From NCBI RefSeq assembly GCF_001267885.1, contig NZ_CP012382.1, positions 1,537,001 through 1,601,000 on the forward strand: a stretch of 64,000 nt of DNA, given 5' to 3'. The stretch comes from Streptomyces ambofaciens ATCC 23877 (GTDB taxonomy: Bacteria > Actinomycetota > Actinomycetes > Streptomycetales > Streptomycetaceae). Below are positions 51,129 through 62,028 of the stretch, one piece after another. Position numbers and translations under genes: made by a program. The notes below the pieces were generated by a model. The model did not search any database. It was not told the origin of the DNA and saw nothing but the letters and a program-made list of their open reading frames with translations. Position 1 is the stretch's first letter. The number at the start of each line of letters is the position of its first letter.

Positions 51129-51998
51129 TCACCAGGTGGGCGGGCTCGCTATGGAACGGGACAGGACCTCGTCCAGGATCCGGGCCGTCTCCGGCACGTC
51201 GAGGGTGGAGTTGTCGATGATCGGCAGGCCCGAGCCGTACCAGCCGGCCATCCGGCCGTGGATGCGGGCCACCTCCTCGTCGGTGAGACGGCGGTTGCCG
51301 CTGCGTTCGGCGTTGCGCTCCAGGACGACGTCCAGGCCCGGCAGGAGGACGACCGGGAGCAGGCCGGGGCCCACGTGTCGCTTCCAGCCGCCGAGTCCGA
51401 CGACCGGGCGGTCCGGGAAGACGGCGTCGTCGAGGATGCAGGAGATGCCGTTGGCGAGGAAGTTGCGTGCGGAGAAGCCGCAGGTGCGGCGGGCGAGGCG
51501 GTACTGGGCCTCGGAGTTCTCGTTCCACCCGGTCTGGGGGTCGGCGAAGCCGGAGCGGACCCATTCGCGGACGTCGTCGAGGCTGATGTGCGCGGTGGGG
51601 ACCCTGCGGTGGTCGGCCCAGTACTTGGCGACGCTGGTCTTGCCGGCGCCCGCGGGTCCGATGAGCAGCACCGCGAGGGTGGTCGTCGTGGGGTCGGGGG
51701 CCGCGGCCGGGGGCACGGCCACGGGGCCCCCGGGCGGCAGCGGTACATGACCGGTGGTGTCCGGCGGGGGCGGGACGGGCGCCGCCTGGTGCGGTCCCGG
51801 GGCCCGGTGCGGGGCCGCGGCCTGCTGGGGCGCCACCGGGGGCGGGGCCTGCATCGGGTAGCCCGGCGCCGCGGGCGGCGGCACGGGGGCGGGGCCCTGG
51901 TGCGGGCCCGGGTGGTGCGCGGCCGGGGACCAGCCGACGGCCGGTCCGTGCCCCGGCTGATGGGGCGGCGGCAGCGGAGAACCCACTGCGTGCTGCAT
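51129..51998 (-). CDS. P-loop kinase/ATPase with proline-rich N-terminus
   Basis: The 289-residue protein has about 105 N-terminal residues rich in Pro, Ala, His and Gln. A P-loop domain follows, with LLIGPAGAGKTSVAKYWAD, HISLDDVREWVRSGF and ERNAERSGNRRLTDEEVARIHGRM. That domain resembles zeta-toxin or chloramphenicol phosphotransferase-like small-molecule kinases. I do not recognise a named gene. The ATG at 51998 follows GGAG; the frame is open to 52067. It lies downstream of aroB, separated by a strong terminator, and upstream of the M24-like gene. Substrate unknown. Confidence 0.82.
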   Translation of the reverse strand: MQHAVGSPLPPPHQPGHGPAVGWSPAAHHPGPHQGPAPVPPPAAPGYPMQAPPPVAPQQAAAPHRAPGPHQAAPVPPPPDTTGHVPLPPGGPVAVPPAAAPDPTTTTLAVLLIGPAGAGKTSVAKYWADHRRVPTAHISLDDVREWVRSGFADPQTGWNENSEAQYRLARRTCGFSARNFLANGISCILDDAVFPDRPVVGLGGWKRHVGPGLLPVVLLPGLDVVLERNAERSGNRRLTDEEVARIHGRMAGWYGSGLPIIDNSTLDVPETARILDEVLSRSIASPPTW

Positions 51999-52102
51999 CC
52001 GGTGCCACTCCGTCTCGTACAGGCGATGGGCGCTGACAGCAGGAGAGGTCCCCCCGCTTTCCCCCACACCCTAAAGGGCCTGGGAGGACGACCGACCGAA
52101 CG

Positions 52103-52146
52103 GTACCGCCCCCGGCCGTCGTTTGGTGAACGGCCGGGGGCGGTAC
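52103..52146 (-). terminator. aroB terminator hairpin
   Basis: GTACCGCCCCCGGCCGT (52103-52119) and its perfect 17-base complement (52130-52146) surround a 10-base loop. It lies 48 bases after the aroB stop and ends the aro operon. Confidence 0.9.
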
Positions 52147-52194
52147 GAAGTGCCCGTCGCGCACGGCGGATCGGACCTAAGGTGCGCCGGGGTA

Positions 52195-53797
<1,603 letters not shown>

Positions 53798-53801
<4 letters not shown>

Positions 53802-54982
53802 CGGATGGCCAGGTGGTCGAGGTAGGAGGTGACGTTGCGGCGGGTCTCGGCCACGCTGTCGCCGCCGAACTTCTCGGCCACCGCGTCCGCCAGGACCAGG
53901 GCGACCATCGCCTCGGCGACGATGCCGGCGGCCGGGACCGCGGAGACGTCGGAGCGCTGGTGGTGGGCGGCGGCTTCCTCGCCGGTGGTGACGTCGACGG
54001 TCTTCAGGGCACGGGGGACGGTGGCGATGGGCTTCATCGCGGCGCGCACCCGCAGCAGCTCGCCGGTGGTCAGACCGCCCTCGGTGCCACCGGAGCGGCC
54101 GGAGACCCGCCGGATGCCCTCGGGCGTGTTGACGATCTCGTCGTGCGCCTCGGACCCGGGCACCCGGGCCAGCTCGAAGCCGTCGCCGACCTCGACGCCC
54201 TTGATCGCCTGGATGCCCATCAGCGCGGCGGCGAGGCGGGCGTCCAGCCGGCGGTCCCAGTGCACGTGCGAGCCGAGGCCCACGGGGACGCCGTAGGCGA
54301 GCACCTCGACGACGCCGCCGAGCGTGTCGCCGTCCTTGTGCGCCTGGTCGACCTCGGCGACCATCGCCTTCGAGGCGTCCGCGTCCAGGCAGCGCAGCGG
54401 GTCGGCGTCGAGCTTGTCGACGTCGCCCGGCGTGGGGTACACACCCCGCGGAGCCTTCACGGAGCACAGCTCGACGACATGGCTGACGATCTCGACGCCC
54501 GTCGTCTCCTTCAGGTACGACCGGGCGACCGCGCCCAGGGCGACACGGGCCGCCGTCTCACGGGCGGAGGCACGCTCCAGCACCGGACGGGCCTCGTCGA
54601 AGCCGTACTTCTGCATACCGGCGAGGTCGGCGTGGCCGGGCCGGGGGCGGGTCAGCGGGGCGTTGCGGGCGAGGCCGGCGAGCACCTCGGGGTCGACCGG
54701 GTCGGCCGCCATGACCTGCTCCCACTTCGGCCACTCGGTGTTGCCCACCATGACCGCGACCGGGGAACCGAGGGTGAGGCCGTGCCGGACGCCGCCCAGG
54801 AAGGTGACCTCGTCCCGCTCGAACTTCATCCGCGCACCGCGTCCATAGCCGAGCCGCCGCCTCGCCAGATGGTCCGCCACCATGTCCGTGGTGATCGGCA
54901 CGCCGGCGGGCAGTCCCTCCAGCGTCGCGACGAGTGCGGGACCGTGGGACTCCCCCGCGGTCAGCCAGCGCAACCTGCTCAA
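53798..54982 (-). CDS. aroC: Chorismate synthase
   Basis: AroC converts EPSP to chorismate with reduced FMN. The 394-residue protein has [42 protein letters not shown], the [14 protein letters not shown] segment and [15 protein letters not shown]. The start is TTG at 54982, with GAGGAG at good spacing, the only TTG start I assign in this window. It begins the aroC-aroK-aroB unit, 205 bases after aroE; no gene or hairpin was seen in that gap. Confidence 0.96.
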
Positions 54983-55187
54983 CGATGCTCCTCAGTGCTC
55001 GCGCCCCGGTATGCCCTGCGCACGCGTCTGCTCCGCGTGCGGCAACGGCCCGACCGGGTGCGCGGCCCCGGTCCGCCACTGACGATCCTCCCACGTCCGC
55101 AGGTACGGGCCGGAATCGGTCCGCTTGCCGGACATGCGGCGAGGTGCGCCGGGGACCGCCTCCGGCAGGCGCGGACGTGCTCCGCGG

Positions 55188-56027
55188 TCAGCCGCCGGCG
55201 AGCGCGCGCTCCCCGGCGGCCCGCATCGCCGCGAGCGGTACCGACGAGCTGCCCGTCATCCGCTCCACCTGGAGCACCGCCTGGTGCAGCAGCAGGTCGA
55301 GGCCGCTGACGACGGCGCCGCCGTGAGCCGACCAGCGGGCTGCGAGCGCGGTCGGCCACGGGTCGTAGAGCACGTCGAAGAGGGTCGCGGGCATCTCGGG
55401 TACGGCGGCGGCGAGCGCGTCGGTGGTGCCGGCCGGGGTGGTGGACACGACCAGCGGGGCGCGCAGCGCCTCCTCGGCGTCCGCCCAGTCCGCGATGCGC
55501 ACGCCGACGTCCAGCCGCGCGGCCCAGCCCCGCATCTCGGCGGCGCGTGCCTCGCTCCGCACGTACACGGTGATCTCTCCGGTGCAGATCCGGGCGAGTG
55601 CGGCCAGGGCGGAGGAGGCGGTGGCGCCGGCGCCGAGGATGGCGGCGGTCTCGGTCTTCTCCACGCCGTGCTCGCGCAGGGCGGCGACCATGCCGGGGAT
55701 GTCGGTGTTGTCGCCGGTCCTTCGGCCGTCCTCGGTGAGGACCACGGTGTTCACCGCGTCCACGGAGGCCGCCGTGTCGCTGATCCCGTCGAGCAGCGGG
55801 ATCACCGCCCGCTTGAGCGGCATGGTGAGCGACAGCCCCGCCCATTCGGGGCCGAGCTTCTCGAAGAAGTCCGGCAGCGCCGCCTCGTCGACGTCGAAGC
55901 GGTCGTAGGTCCAGCCTTCGAGGCCCAGCTCCGCGTAGGCGGTGCGGTGCAGTACCGGGGAGAGGGAGTGGGCGATCGGGGAGCCGAGCACGGCTGCCCG
56001 ACGACGCTCAGTTGCCCGAGCTGGCAT
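55188..56027 (-). CDS. aroE: Shikimate dehydrogenase
   Basis: AroE reduces 3-dehydroshikimate with NADPH. The 279-residue protein has the substrate site VLGSPIAHSLSPVLHRTAY, the catalytic Lys in LSLTMPLKRAVIPLLD, NTDIPGM and the Rossmann motif AILGAGATASSALAAL. The ATG at 56027 lies within the last 20 bases of mltG, so translation is probably coupled. A separate biosynthetic partner set (aroC, aroK, aroB) follows on the same strand. Confidence 0.95.
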   Translation of the reverse strand: MPARATERRRAAVLGSPIAHSLSPVLHRTAYAELGLEGWTYDRFDVDEAALPDFFEKLGPEWAGLSLTMPLKRAVIPLLDGISDTAASVDAVNTVVLTEDGRRTGDNTDIPGMVAALREHGVEKTETAAILGAGATASSALAALARICTGEITVYVRSEARAAEMRGWAARLDVGVRIADWADAEEALRAPLVVSTTPAGTTDALAAAVPEMPATLFDVLYDPWPTALAARWSAHGGAVVSGLDLLLHQAVLQVERMTGSSSVPLAAMRAAGERALAGG

Positions 56028-57741
56028 CGAACTTTTCCTTCAGCTTCAGGAACTCGTCGTGTGTCTTGGCGAACTCGGTCTTGCTCACGCCGTCGGTGGC
56101 CACGAAGTAGATCCAGCCGTCCTTCGTGGGGGTCAGCGCCGCTTGCAGGGCCTCTTCGCCGGGGTTGCCGATGGGTCCGGGCGGCAGGCCCCGGTTGGTG
56201 TAGGTGTTGTACGGGTCCATGTTGCTGTTGATCTCGGACTCGCTGATGTGGATCTTGCTCTGGCCCATCAGGTAGTTGAAGGACGAGTCGAACTGGAGCT
56301 TCTGGTTGGTCTCGGTGTTGGTGGGCTTGAGCCGGTTGTAGACGACCTCGGACATCATGCGGAAGTCGTCGTGCGTCTTGCCCTCCGCCTGCACCAGGCT
56401 CGCCACCGTGAGCAACTGCCACGGTCCGTCGAGGCCGAGGCCCTCGGCCTTCTCCTCGAGTCCGATCCTCTTGTACTGCTCGTCGGCCCGCGCCACCATC
56501 TGCTTCAGCACGTCGGCGGGCTTCTGGCCCTTGGCCGCCGAGTAGCTCGACGGGTAGAGGAAGCCCTCCAGCGGGTCCTTCACGTTCTTGTGGTTGACCG
56601 CCCAGTCGGGCAGACCGAGGCTCTTCCACTCCGTCTTGGCCACCTTGGCCGTGGTGCCCTGGGCCACACCGAGCTGCTTGTCGATCATCTTGTAGACGTC
56701 GACGTTGCGTTTGCCCTCGGCGATGATCAGGTTGCTGCGGCTCTTCGGGTTGAGCAGGAGTTCGACCGCGCTCTCGGCCGACATCTCCTTCTGCAGCGTG
56801 TACGCGCCGTCCTGGATGCTCTTGCCGTTGGGGTTGCTCTGCTGGGCGGCGATGAAGGCGTCGACGCTCTTCACCACGCCCTTGCGCTTGAGCTCCTGGC
56901 CGATGGTCGAGCCGCCGGCGCCCCTGGGGATGGAGACGGTCACCTGCTCGCCGTTGCCGTCGCCCGCGTAGTCCGGAGCCGCGCCGAAACGCTCCTGGTA
57001 GAACTGGTAGCCGAAGTACGCGACGCCCGCCGCGCCGCCGCCGAGCACCAGGCAGACCACGAGGCACGCGACTCCGTTGCGTCCCTTCTTGGACTTGCCT
57101 CCCCGGCCGCCCCTGCGGTCACCGCGCCCGCGCCCGCCCGCGTCGTCCTCTGCGTCCGCGTCCCCGCCCGCGAAGAAGGCGTGCTCCCCCTGGTCGGGAC
57201 CCGGGTCCCAGTCGTCGTGCCGCGGCTCGGGCTCGCTGCGCCGACGGCCGGGCGGCTCCGGGGGCGGGTACGCCTCCGAGGTGCCGTAGAAGTCGGGCTG
57301 CTCCGCACCGAAGGCGGCCGGCTGCTGGCCGTAGGGGTCCGACGGGTCGGCGGGGTACTGCGCGGGGGGATGCGCGCCGGTGTCCCAGCCGCCGTCACCG
57401 TAGCCCTGCTGCTGCTGCTGCTGCTGGTGCTGCTGCTGCTGCTGCTGGGAGGCGTACTGCTGTTCGTACCGCGGCCGGCCGTACTCGTCGTACTGCGGCT
57501 CGGGATGCTGCTGCCCGTACTGGTCGTACTGCGGCTGCTGACCATAGGCGGACTGACCGCCGTCGCCCCAGTCGCCGTACTGCTGCTGCGACTGCTGCTG
57601 CTCCGGATACTCCTGTGGCTGGCCGCCGTAGGGGGACTGCTGACCCGCGTGGGCCTGCTGTCCGCCCCATCCGCCGTCCCCGTACAACGGGTCCTCCGGA
57701 TGCCACGGTTCGGAGCCTGGGCCCCGGCCATACTCAGTCAT
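56008..57741 (-). CDS. mltG: Endolytic murein transglycosylase MltG with Gln-rich cytoplasmic region
   Basis: MltG cuts nascent peptidoglycan strands and may set glycan length. The 577-residue protein has a Gln/Tyr/Gly-rich cytoplasmic N-terminus of about 220 residues, including long Gln runs. A basic segment KSKKGRNG precedes one transmembrane helix (VACLVVCLVLGGGAAGVAYFGY). The YceG/MltG domain follows, with the catalytic Glu in VASLVQAEGKTHDDF and NTYTNRGLPPGPIGNPG. The ATG at 57741 follows AGGGG. The order alaS-ruvX-mltG-aroE is standard in actinobacteria. Confidence 0.93.
   Translation of the reverse strand: MTEYGRGPGSEPWHPEDPLYGDGGWGGQQAHAGQQSPYGGQPQEYPEQQQSQQQYGDWGDGGQSAYGQQPQYDQYGQQHPEPQYDEYGRPRYEQQYASQQQQQQHQQQQQQQGYGDGGWDTGAHPPAQYPADPSDPYGQQPAAFGAEQPDFYGTSEAYPPPEPPGRRRSEPEPRHDDWDPGPDQGEHAFFAGGDADAEDDAGGRGRGDRRGGRGGKSKKGRNGVACLVVCLVLGGGAAGVAYFGYQFYQERFGAAPDYAGDGNGEQVTVSIPRGAGGSTIGQELKRKGVVKSVDAFIAAQQSNPNGKSIQDGAYTLQKEMSAESAVELLLNPKSRSNLIIAEGKRNVDVYKMIDKQLGVAQGTTAKVAKTEWKSLGLPDWAVNHKNVKDPLEGFLYPSSYSAAKGQKPADVLKQMVARADEQYKRIGLEEKAEGLGLDGPWQLLTVASLVQAEGKTHDDFRMMSEVVYNRLKPTNTETNQKLQFDSSFNYLMGQSKIHISESEINSNMDPYNTYTNRGLPPGPIGNPGEEALQAALTPTKDGWIYFVATDGVSKTEFAKTHDEFLKLKEKFDASSGN
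57406..57447. repeat. CAG/CTG trinucleotide run inside mltG
   Basis: Fourteen nearly pure CTG triplets on the plus strand (CAG on the coding strand, one CAC interruption) encode the Gln tract of MltG. Slippage could vary the tract length in frame. Confidence 0.9.
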
Positions 57742-57871
57742 CGATCCCCTAGAGCCGCGAGGCGACGGGGCGTGCGCGGCCTGACAGGGAGGGCCCGCTT
57801 CCGTTCCGCCTCTTGCTGTGCGGTGGCTGTTCGAATGCCTCCGCATCGCGCGGAACGTTACCGTATCGCGA

Positions 57872-58366
57872 TCAGATGACCACTTCGACGCCCTCGCCGG
57901 GTGCTCTGCCTGACACCCGTTCGGATTCCAGTGCCTGCTGGAGGATGATCACAGCGGCGGCCTGGTCGATCACGGACCGGCCCTTCTTGGACTTCACACC
58001 CGAGGCGCGCAGCCCCTGACCGGCCGTCACCGTCGTCATCCGCTCGTCGACGAGTCGCACCGGGACGGGTGCGATGCCACGGGCCAGCTCCTGCGCGAAG
58101 GCCCTGACCTTGACCGCGGCCGGGCCCTCGCCCCCCTTGAGGGAGCGAGGGAGCCCGACGACGACCTCGATCGCCTCGTACTCCTCGACCAGCTGCCTCA
58201 GGCGGCGGTGCGCCGCCGGGACGTCGCGGCCGGGGACGGTCTCCACCGGGGTCGCGAGGATCCCGTCGGGGTCGCACGAAGCGACCCCGATACGGGCGTC
58301 CCCCACGTCGACGGCGAGGCGGCGGCCCCGGCGCAGCGCCGGGGTGTCCTGCTGGTCGGCGCTCAC
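57872..58366 (-). CDS. ruvX: Holliday-junction resolvase-like RuvX (YqgF)
   Basis: The 164-residue RNase H-fold protein acts in pre-16S rRNA processing and possibly in junction resolution. It has [19 protein letters not shown] with the first catalytic Asp, [14 protein letters not shown] and the C-terminal acidic site after LVDERMTTV and [16 protein letters not shown]. The start is GTG at 58366, overlapping the alaS stop by four bases. It is 130 bases upstream of mltG. Confidence 0.94.
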   Translation of the reverse strand: MSADQQDTPALRRGRRLAVDVGDARIGVASCDPDGILATPVETVPGRDVPAAHRRLRQLVEEYEAIEVVVGLPRSLKGGEGPAAVKVRAFAQELARGIAPVPVRLVDERMTTVTAGQGLRASGVKSKKGRSVIDQAAAVIILQQALESERVSGRAPGEGVEVVI

Positions 58367-61035
58367 TTGGCGGTGTCCGCCACGAGGCGCTCGACGGCGT
58401 CGACGGCGTCACCGACGGCGGCCGGGTTCTGGCCGCCGCCCTGGGCGACGTCCGGCTTGCCGCCACCGCCGCCGCCGAGCGTCTTGGCGGCGGTGCGGAC
58501 CAGGTCGCCGGCCTTGAGACCGCGCTCGCGGGCGGCCTCGTTGGTGGCGATGACCGTCAGCGGCTTGCCGTTGACCGTCGTGAACAGGGCCACGACCGCG
58601 GCCCGGCCGCCCTGGATGCGTCCGCGCACGTCGAGGACCAGCTTGCGCAGGTCGTCGGCGGTGGTGCCGTCCGGGACCTGGCCGGTCACCAGGGCGACCC
58701 CGCGTACGTCCTTGGCGGACTCGGCGAGACCGGCGGCGGCCTGGAGGACCTTCTCCGCGCGGAACTTCTCGATCTCCTTCTCGGCGTCCTTCAGCTTGCC
58801 GAGCATGGCGGAGACCTTCTCCGGGAGCTCCTCCGGGCGGCCCTTGATCAGCTCCTGGAGCTGGGCGACGACCGTGTGCTCACGGGCGAGGAAGTTGTAG
58901 GCGTCCACGCCGACCAGGGCCTCGATGCGGCGCACGCCGGAGCCGATCGAGGACTCGCCGAGCAACTTCACCAGGCCGAGCTGGGCGGTGTTGTGCACGT
59001 GGGTGCCGCCGCACAGCTCCTTGGAGAAGTCGCCGATGGTCACGACGCGCACGCGCTCGCCGTACTTCTCGCCGAACTCGGCGATGGCGCCCTGCTTCTT
59101 GGCCTCGTCGATGCCCATGACGTCGGCCCGCACGTCCAGGTCCCGGGCGAGCACCTCGTTGATCTTCTGCTCGACGTCGGTCATCACGGCCGTGGGCACG
59201 GCGGAGGGCGAACCGAAGTCGAAGCGGAAGCGGCCGGGCTGGTTCTCGGAACCGGCCTGGGCGGCCGTCGGGCCGAGGGCGTCGCGCAGCGCCTGGTGGG
59301 TGAGGTGGGTGGCCGAGTGGGCGCGGGCGATGGCCGTGCGGCGGCGGCCGTCGATGGAGGCGTGGGCCTTGGCGCCGACGGTGATCTCACCGACCTGGAC
59401 GACGCCCTTGTGGACGTACACGCCCGGGACGGGCTTCTGGCAGTCGCGGACCTCGATGACGGCGCCGGTGTCGACCTTGATCCGGCCGGTGTCGCCGATC
59501 TGGCCGCCGCCCTCGGCGTAGAACGGGGTGCGGTCGAGGACGATCTCCACCTCGTCGCCCTCGGTGGCCGCCGGGGAGGAGGCGCCGTCGACGAGGATGC
59601 CGACGATCGTGGACTCGCTCTCGGTGTCGGTGTAGCCGATGAAGTCGGTGGCACCGGCCTGGTCGGCGATCTCGCGGTAGGCGCCGACGCCGGCGTGGCC
59701 GGTCTTCTTGGCCTGGGCGTCGGCCTTGGCGCGCTCCCGCTGCTCCTTCATCAGGCGACGGAACCCGTCCTCGTCCACGGACAGGCCCTGCTCGGCGGCC
59801 ATCTCCAGGGTGAGGTCGATCGGGAAGCCCCAGGTGTCGTGGAGCAGGAAGGCCTTGTCGCCGGCGAGGACGCTGCCGCCGGCGGCCTTGGTGTCGCTGA
59901 CCGCGGTGTCGAGGATGTTGGTGCCGGCCTTCAGCGTCTTGAGGAAGGCGTTCTCCTCGGCGAGGGCGACCTTCTCGATCCGCTCGCGGTCGGTGATCAG
60001 TTCCGGGTACTGCTGCCCCATCATCTCGATCACGACGTCGATCAGGTCCTTGACGACCGGACCGGTGGCGCCGAGCAGGCGCATGTTGCGGATGGCGCGG
60101 CGCATGATGCGGCGCAGCACGTAGCCGCGGCCCTCGTTGCCGGGGGTGACGCCGTCGCCGATGAGCATCACGGAGGTGCGCATGTGGTCGGTGACCACGC
60201 GCAGGGAGACGTCCGAGGCGTGGGCGTCGCCGTAGGCCACGCCGGTGAGGTCGGTGGCCTTCCTGATGACCGCCATGGACGTGTCGATCTCGTACATGTT
60301 CTGCACGCCCTGCAGAATCATGGCGAGCCGCTCCAGGCCGAGGCCCGTGTCGATGTTCTGGCTCGGCAGGTCCCCGAGGATCTCGAAGTCCTCCTTGCCG
60401 ATGCCCTCGCCCCGCTCGTACTGCATGAAGACGAGGTTCCAGATCTCCACGTACCGCTCGTCGTTGACGGCGGGGCCGCCCTCGGCGCCGAACTCGGGGC
60501 CGCGGTCGTAGTTGATCTCGGAGCAGGGACCGCAGGGGCCGGGGACGCCCATGGACCAGTAGTTGTCCTTCTTGCCGAGGCGCTGGATGCGCTCGGAGGG
60601 GACACCGACGACGTCGTGCCAGATGCGCTCGGCCTCGTCGTCGTCCTGGTAGACGGTGATCCACAGGCGCTCGGGGTCGAGGCCGTAACCGCCCTTGTCC
60701 TGGGCGCTGGTGAGCAGCTCCCAGGCGTACTTGATGGCGCCTTCCTTGAAGTAGTCGCCGAAGGAGAAGTTGCCGCACATCTGGAAGAACGTGCCGTGGC
60801 GCGTGGTCTTGCCGACCTCTTCGATGTCGGGCGTGCGCACGCACTTCTGCACGCTGGTGGCGCGGTCGAAGGGCGGCTTGACCTCACCGAGGAAGTAGGG
60901 CTTGAAGGGCACCATGCCGGCCGGGACCAGGAGCAGAGTCGGGTCGTCCGCGATGAGCGACGCCGAAGGGACGACGGTGTGCCCGCGCTCCTCGAAGAAG
61001 CTCAACCAGCGGCGACGAATCTCGGCCGACTCCAT
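58363..61035 (-). CDS. alaS: Alanyl-tRNA synthetase
   Basis: The 890-residue enzyme charges tRNA-Ala. It has the class II core ([59 protein letters not shown]) and the editing domain with [16 protein letters not shown] and [13 protein letters not shown] zinc/editing residues. A C-Ala domain follows, with the Gly-rich [18 protein letters not shown] end. The ATG at 61035 overlaps the upstream gene stop by one base. Length is normal. Confidence 0.98.
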   Translation of the reverse strand: MESAEIRRRWLSFFEERGHTVVPSASLIADDPTLLLVPAGMVPFKPYFLGEVKPPFDRATSVQKCVRTPDIEEVGKTTRHGTFFQMCGNFSFGDYFKEGAIKYAWELLTSAQDKGGYGLDPERLWITVYQDDDEAERIWHDVVGVPSERIQRLGKKDNYWSMGVPGPCGPCSEINYDRGPEFGAEGGPAVNDERYVEIWNLVFMQYERGEGIGKEDFEILGDLPSQNIDTGLGLERLAMILQGVQNMYEIDTSMAVIRKATDLTGVAYGDAHASDVSLRVVTDHMRTSVMLIGDGVTPGNEGRGYVLRRIMRRAIRNMRLLGATGPVVKDLIDVVIEMMGQQYPELITDRERIEKVALAEENAFLKTLKAGTNILDTAVSDTKAAGGSVLAGDKAFLLHDTWGFPIDLTLEMAAEQGLSVDEDGFRRLMKEQRERAKADAQAKKTGHAGVGAYREIADQAGATDFIGYTDTESESTIVGILVDGASSPAATEGDEVEIVLDRTPFYAEGGGQIGDTGRIKVDTGAVIEVRDCQKPVPGVYVHKGVVQVGEITVGAKAHASIDGRRRTAIARAHSATHLTHQALRDALGPTAAQAGSENQPGRFRFDFGSPSAVPTAVMTDVEQKINEVLARDLDVRADVMGIDEAKKQGAIAEFGEKYGERVRVVTIGDFSKELCGGTHVHNTAQLGLVKLLGESSIGSGVRRIEALVGVDAYNFLAREHTVVAQLQELIKGRPEELPEKVSAMLGKLKDAEKEIEKFRAEKVLQAAAGLAESAKDVRGVALVTGQVPDGTTADDLRKLVLDVRGRIQGGRAAVVALFTTVNGKPLTVIATNEAARERGLKAGDLVRTAAKTLGGGGGGKPDVAQGGGQNPAAVGDAVDAVERLVADTAK

Positions 61036-61406
61036 CAGTGGTCCTCATTCCGGTTGTACGAGTGCGTCGTCCTGACGTCGACGACGGACTTCGGGTTGCT
61101 GCGGTTCTCGATCGTGCGGTTCTCGATGGCGGCGCGGCGCCGGGACGCGGGGAGTTCACCGTCGACGGGGGCGTTCAGCCCCAGCGCGTCGTCCAGTTCG
61201 GCCTCCCGCTGGGCCATGTTCTCGCGGACGTCGAGTGCGAACCCCACCGCGCGGTCCTTGAGCCGGGTGCCCGCGTCGAGTGCCTTGTTCGCCGCGGTCG
61301 CGGCGAGGCTCTCGGGGGTCAGCTGCTTGAGCTTCCGGTTGACCTTGGTGGTGGCCCACACACCGGCGGCGACGCCGGTGCCGAACCAGAACGTACGGCG
61401 GAACAT
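61035..61406 (-). CDS. DUF6167-like small membrane-associated protein
   Basis: The 123-residue protein begins [35 protein letters not shown], a short hydrophobic N-terminus followed by a helical body and a polar tail. It matches the DUF6167 type found before alaS in streptomycetes. Its stop overlaps the alaS start by one base, so expression is linked to alaS. No function is known to me. Confidence 0.85.
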   Translation of the reverse strand: MFRRTFWFGTGVAAGVWATTKVNRKLKQLTPESLAATAANKALDAGTRLKDRAVGFALDVRENMAQREAELDDALGLNAPVDGELPASRRRAAIENRTIENRSNPKSVVDVRTTHSYNRNEDH

Positions 61407-61413
61407 CGCTGGA

Positions 61414-61854
61414 TCAGTCCTTCTTCCGCTTCGTCCGCCGCGCGGCCGGGATCGTACGGCCGACGATCACGGTGCGCCGCGGCTCCTTGGCCGGGCCCGC
61501 GGGGCCCTCCTTGCGACCGCCGAGTGCCCGGCGAACGCCGTAGCCGAACGCGGCGACCTTGACCAGGGGGCCGCCGAAGGTGGAGGCCACGGTGGTGGAG
61601 AGCGCGGAGGCGTTCGACGTGACCTCCTGGACGTCCGAGGCGATCGCGTCGACCCGGTCGATCTGGGTCTGCGCGGAGCGCACCGCGGACGAGGCGTCGG
61701 CCAGCAGGGGGACGGCCTGGTCGGTGACGTCCGCCACCAGCTTGGTGGTCGCCCTGAGCGTCTGGGCCAGCCTCGCGAGTGCCACGGCGAGGAAGGAGAC
61801 CAGGATCGCCCAGAAGACGGCCACCAGGATTCCGGCCACCTCGCCACCGGACAC
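61414..61854 (-). CDS. DUF948-family protein
   Basis: The 146-residue protein has an N-terminal transmembrane helix (VAGILVAVFWAILVSFLAVALARL). A helical region with periodic hydrophobics follows (TTKLVADVTDQAVPLLADASSAVRSAQTQIDRVDAIASDV), as in DUF948 (YtxG-like) proteins. The C-terminus is basic (AARRTKRKKD). The start is GTG at 61854. It is seven bases upstream of the DUF6167-like gene and heads the alaS unit. Function unknown. Confidence 0.87.
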   Translation of the reverse strand: MSGGEVAGILVAVFWAILVSFLAVALARLAQTLRATTKLVADVTDQAVPLLADASSAVRSAQTQIDRVDAIASDVQEVTSNASALSTTVASTFGGPLVKVAAFGYGVRRALGGRKEGPAGPAKEPRRTVIVGRTIPAARRTKRKKD

Positions 61855-61988
61855 TGTGCACCCGCTCCCTGGAAGTCGTGCCTGAACATCGGGAAAAGTC
61901 GTGCACCGAGCCTATCGCGCCGGGCGCGGAGCTCCGTACCGGATTACCGCCCGCGCCGGGGGGCGTACGGCGGAGTCGCGTGAAGCGA

Positions 61989-62028
61989 TTGTACGGAGTG
62001 AATACGGTTCAGTACGCTCTGTGTTCCA
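61989..62028 (+). promoter_or_regulatory. Putative promoter giving a leaderless transcript
   Basis: TTGTAC (61989-61994) and TACGCT (62013-62018) are separated by 18 bases. The -10 box ends nine bases before the ATG at 62028, and no ribosome site precedes the ATG, so transcription may begin at or next to the start codon. Confidence 0.5.

Noticed and set aside
58876..61983. Plus-strand open frame of about 1,030 codons opposite alaS
   Set aside because: alaS, the DUF6167 and DUF948 genes explain the region on the minus strand; the antisense product lacks recognisable domains.
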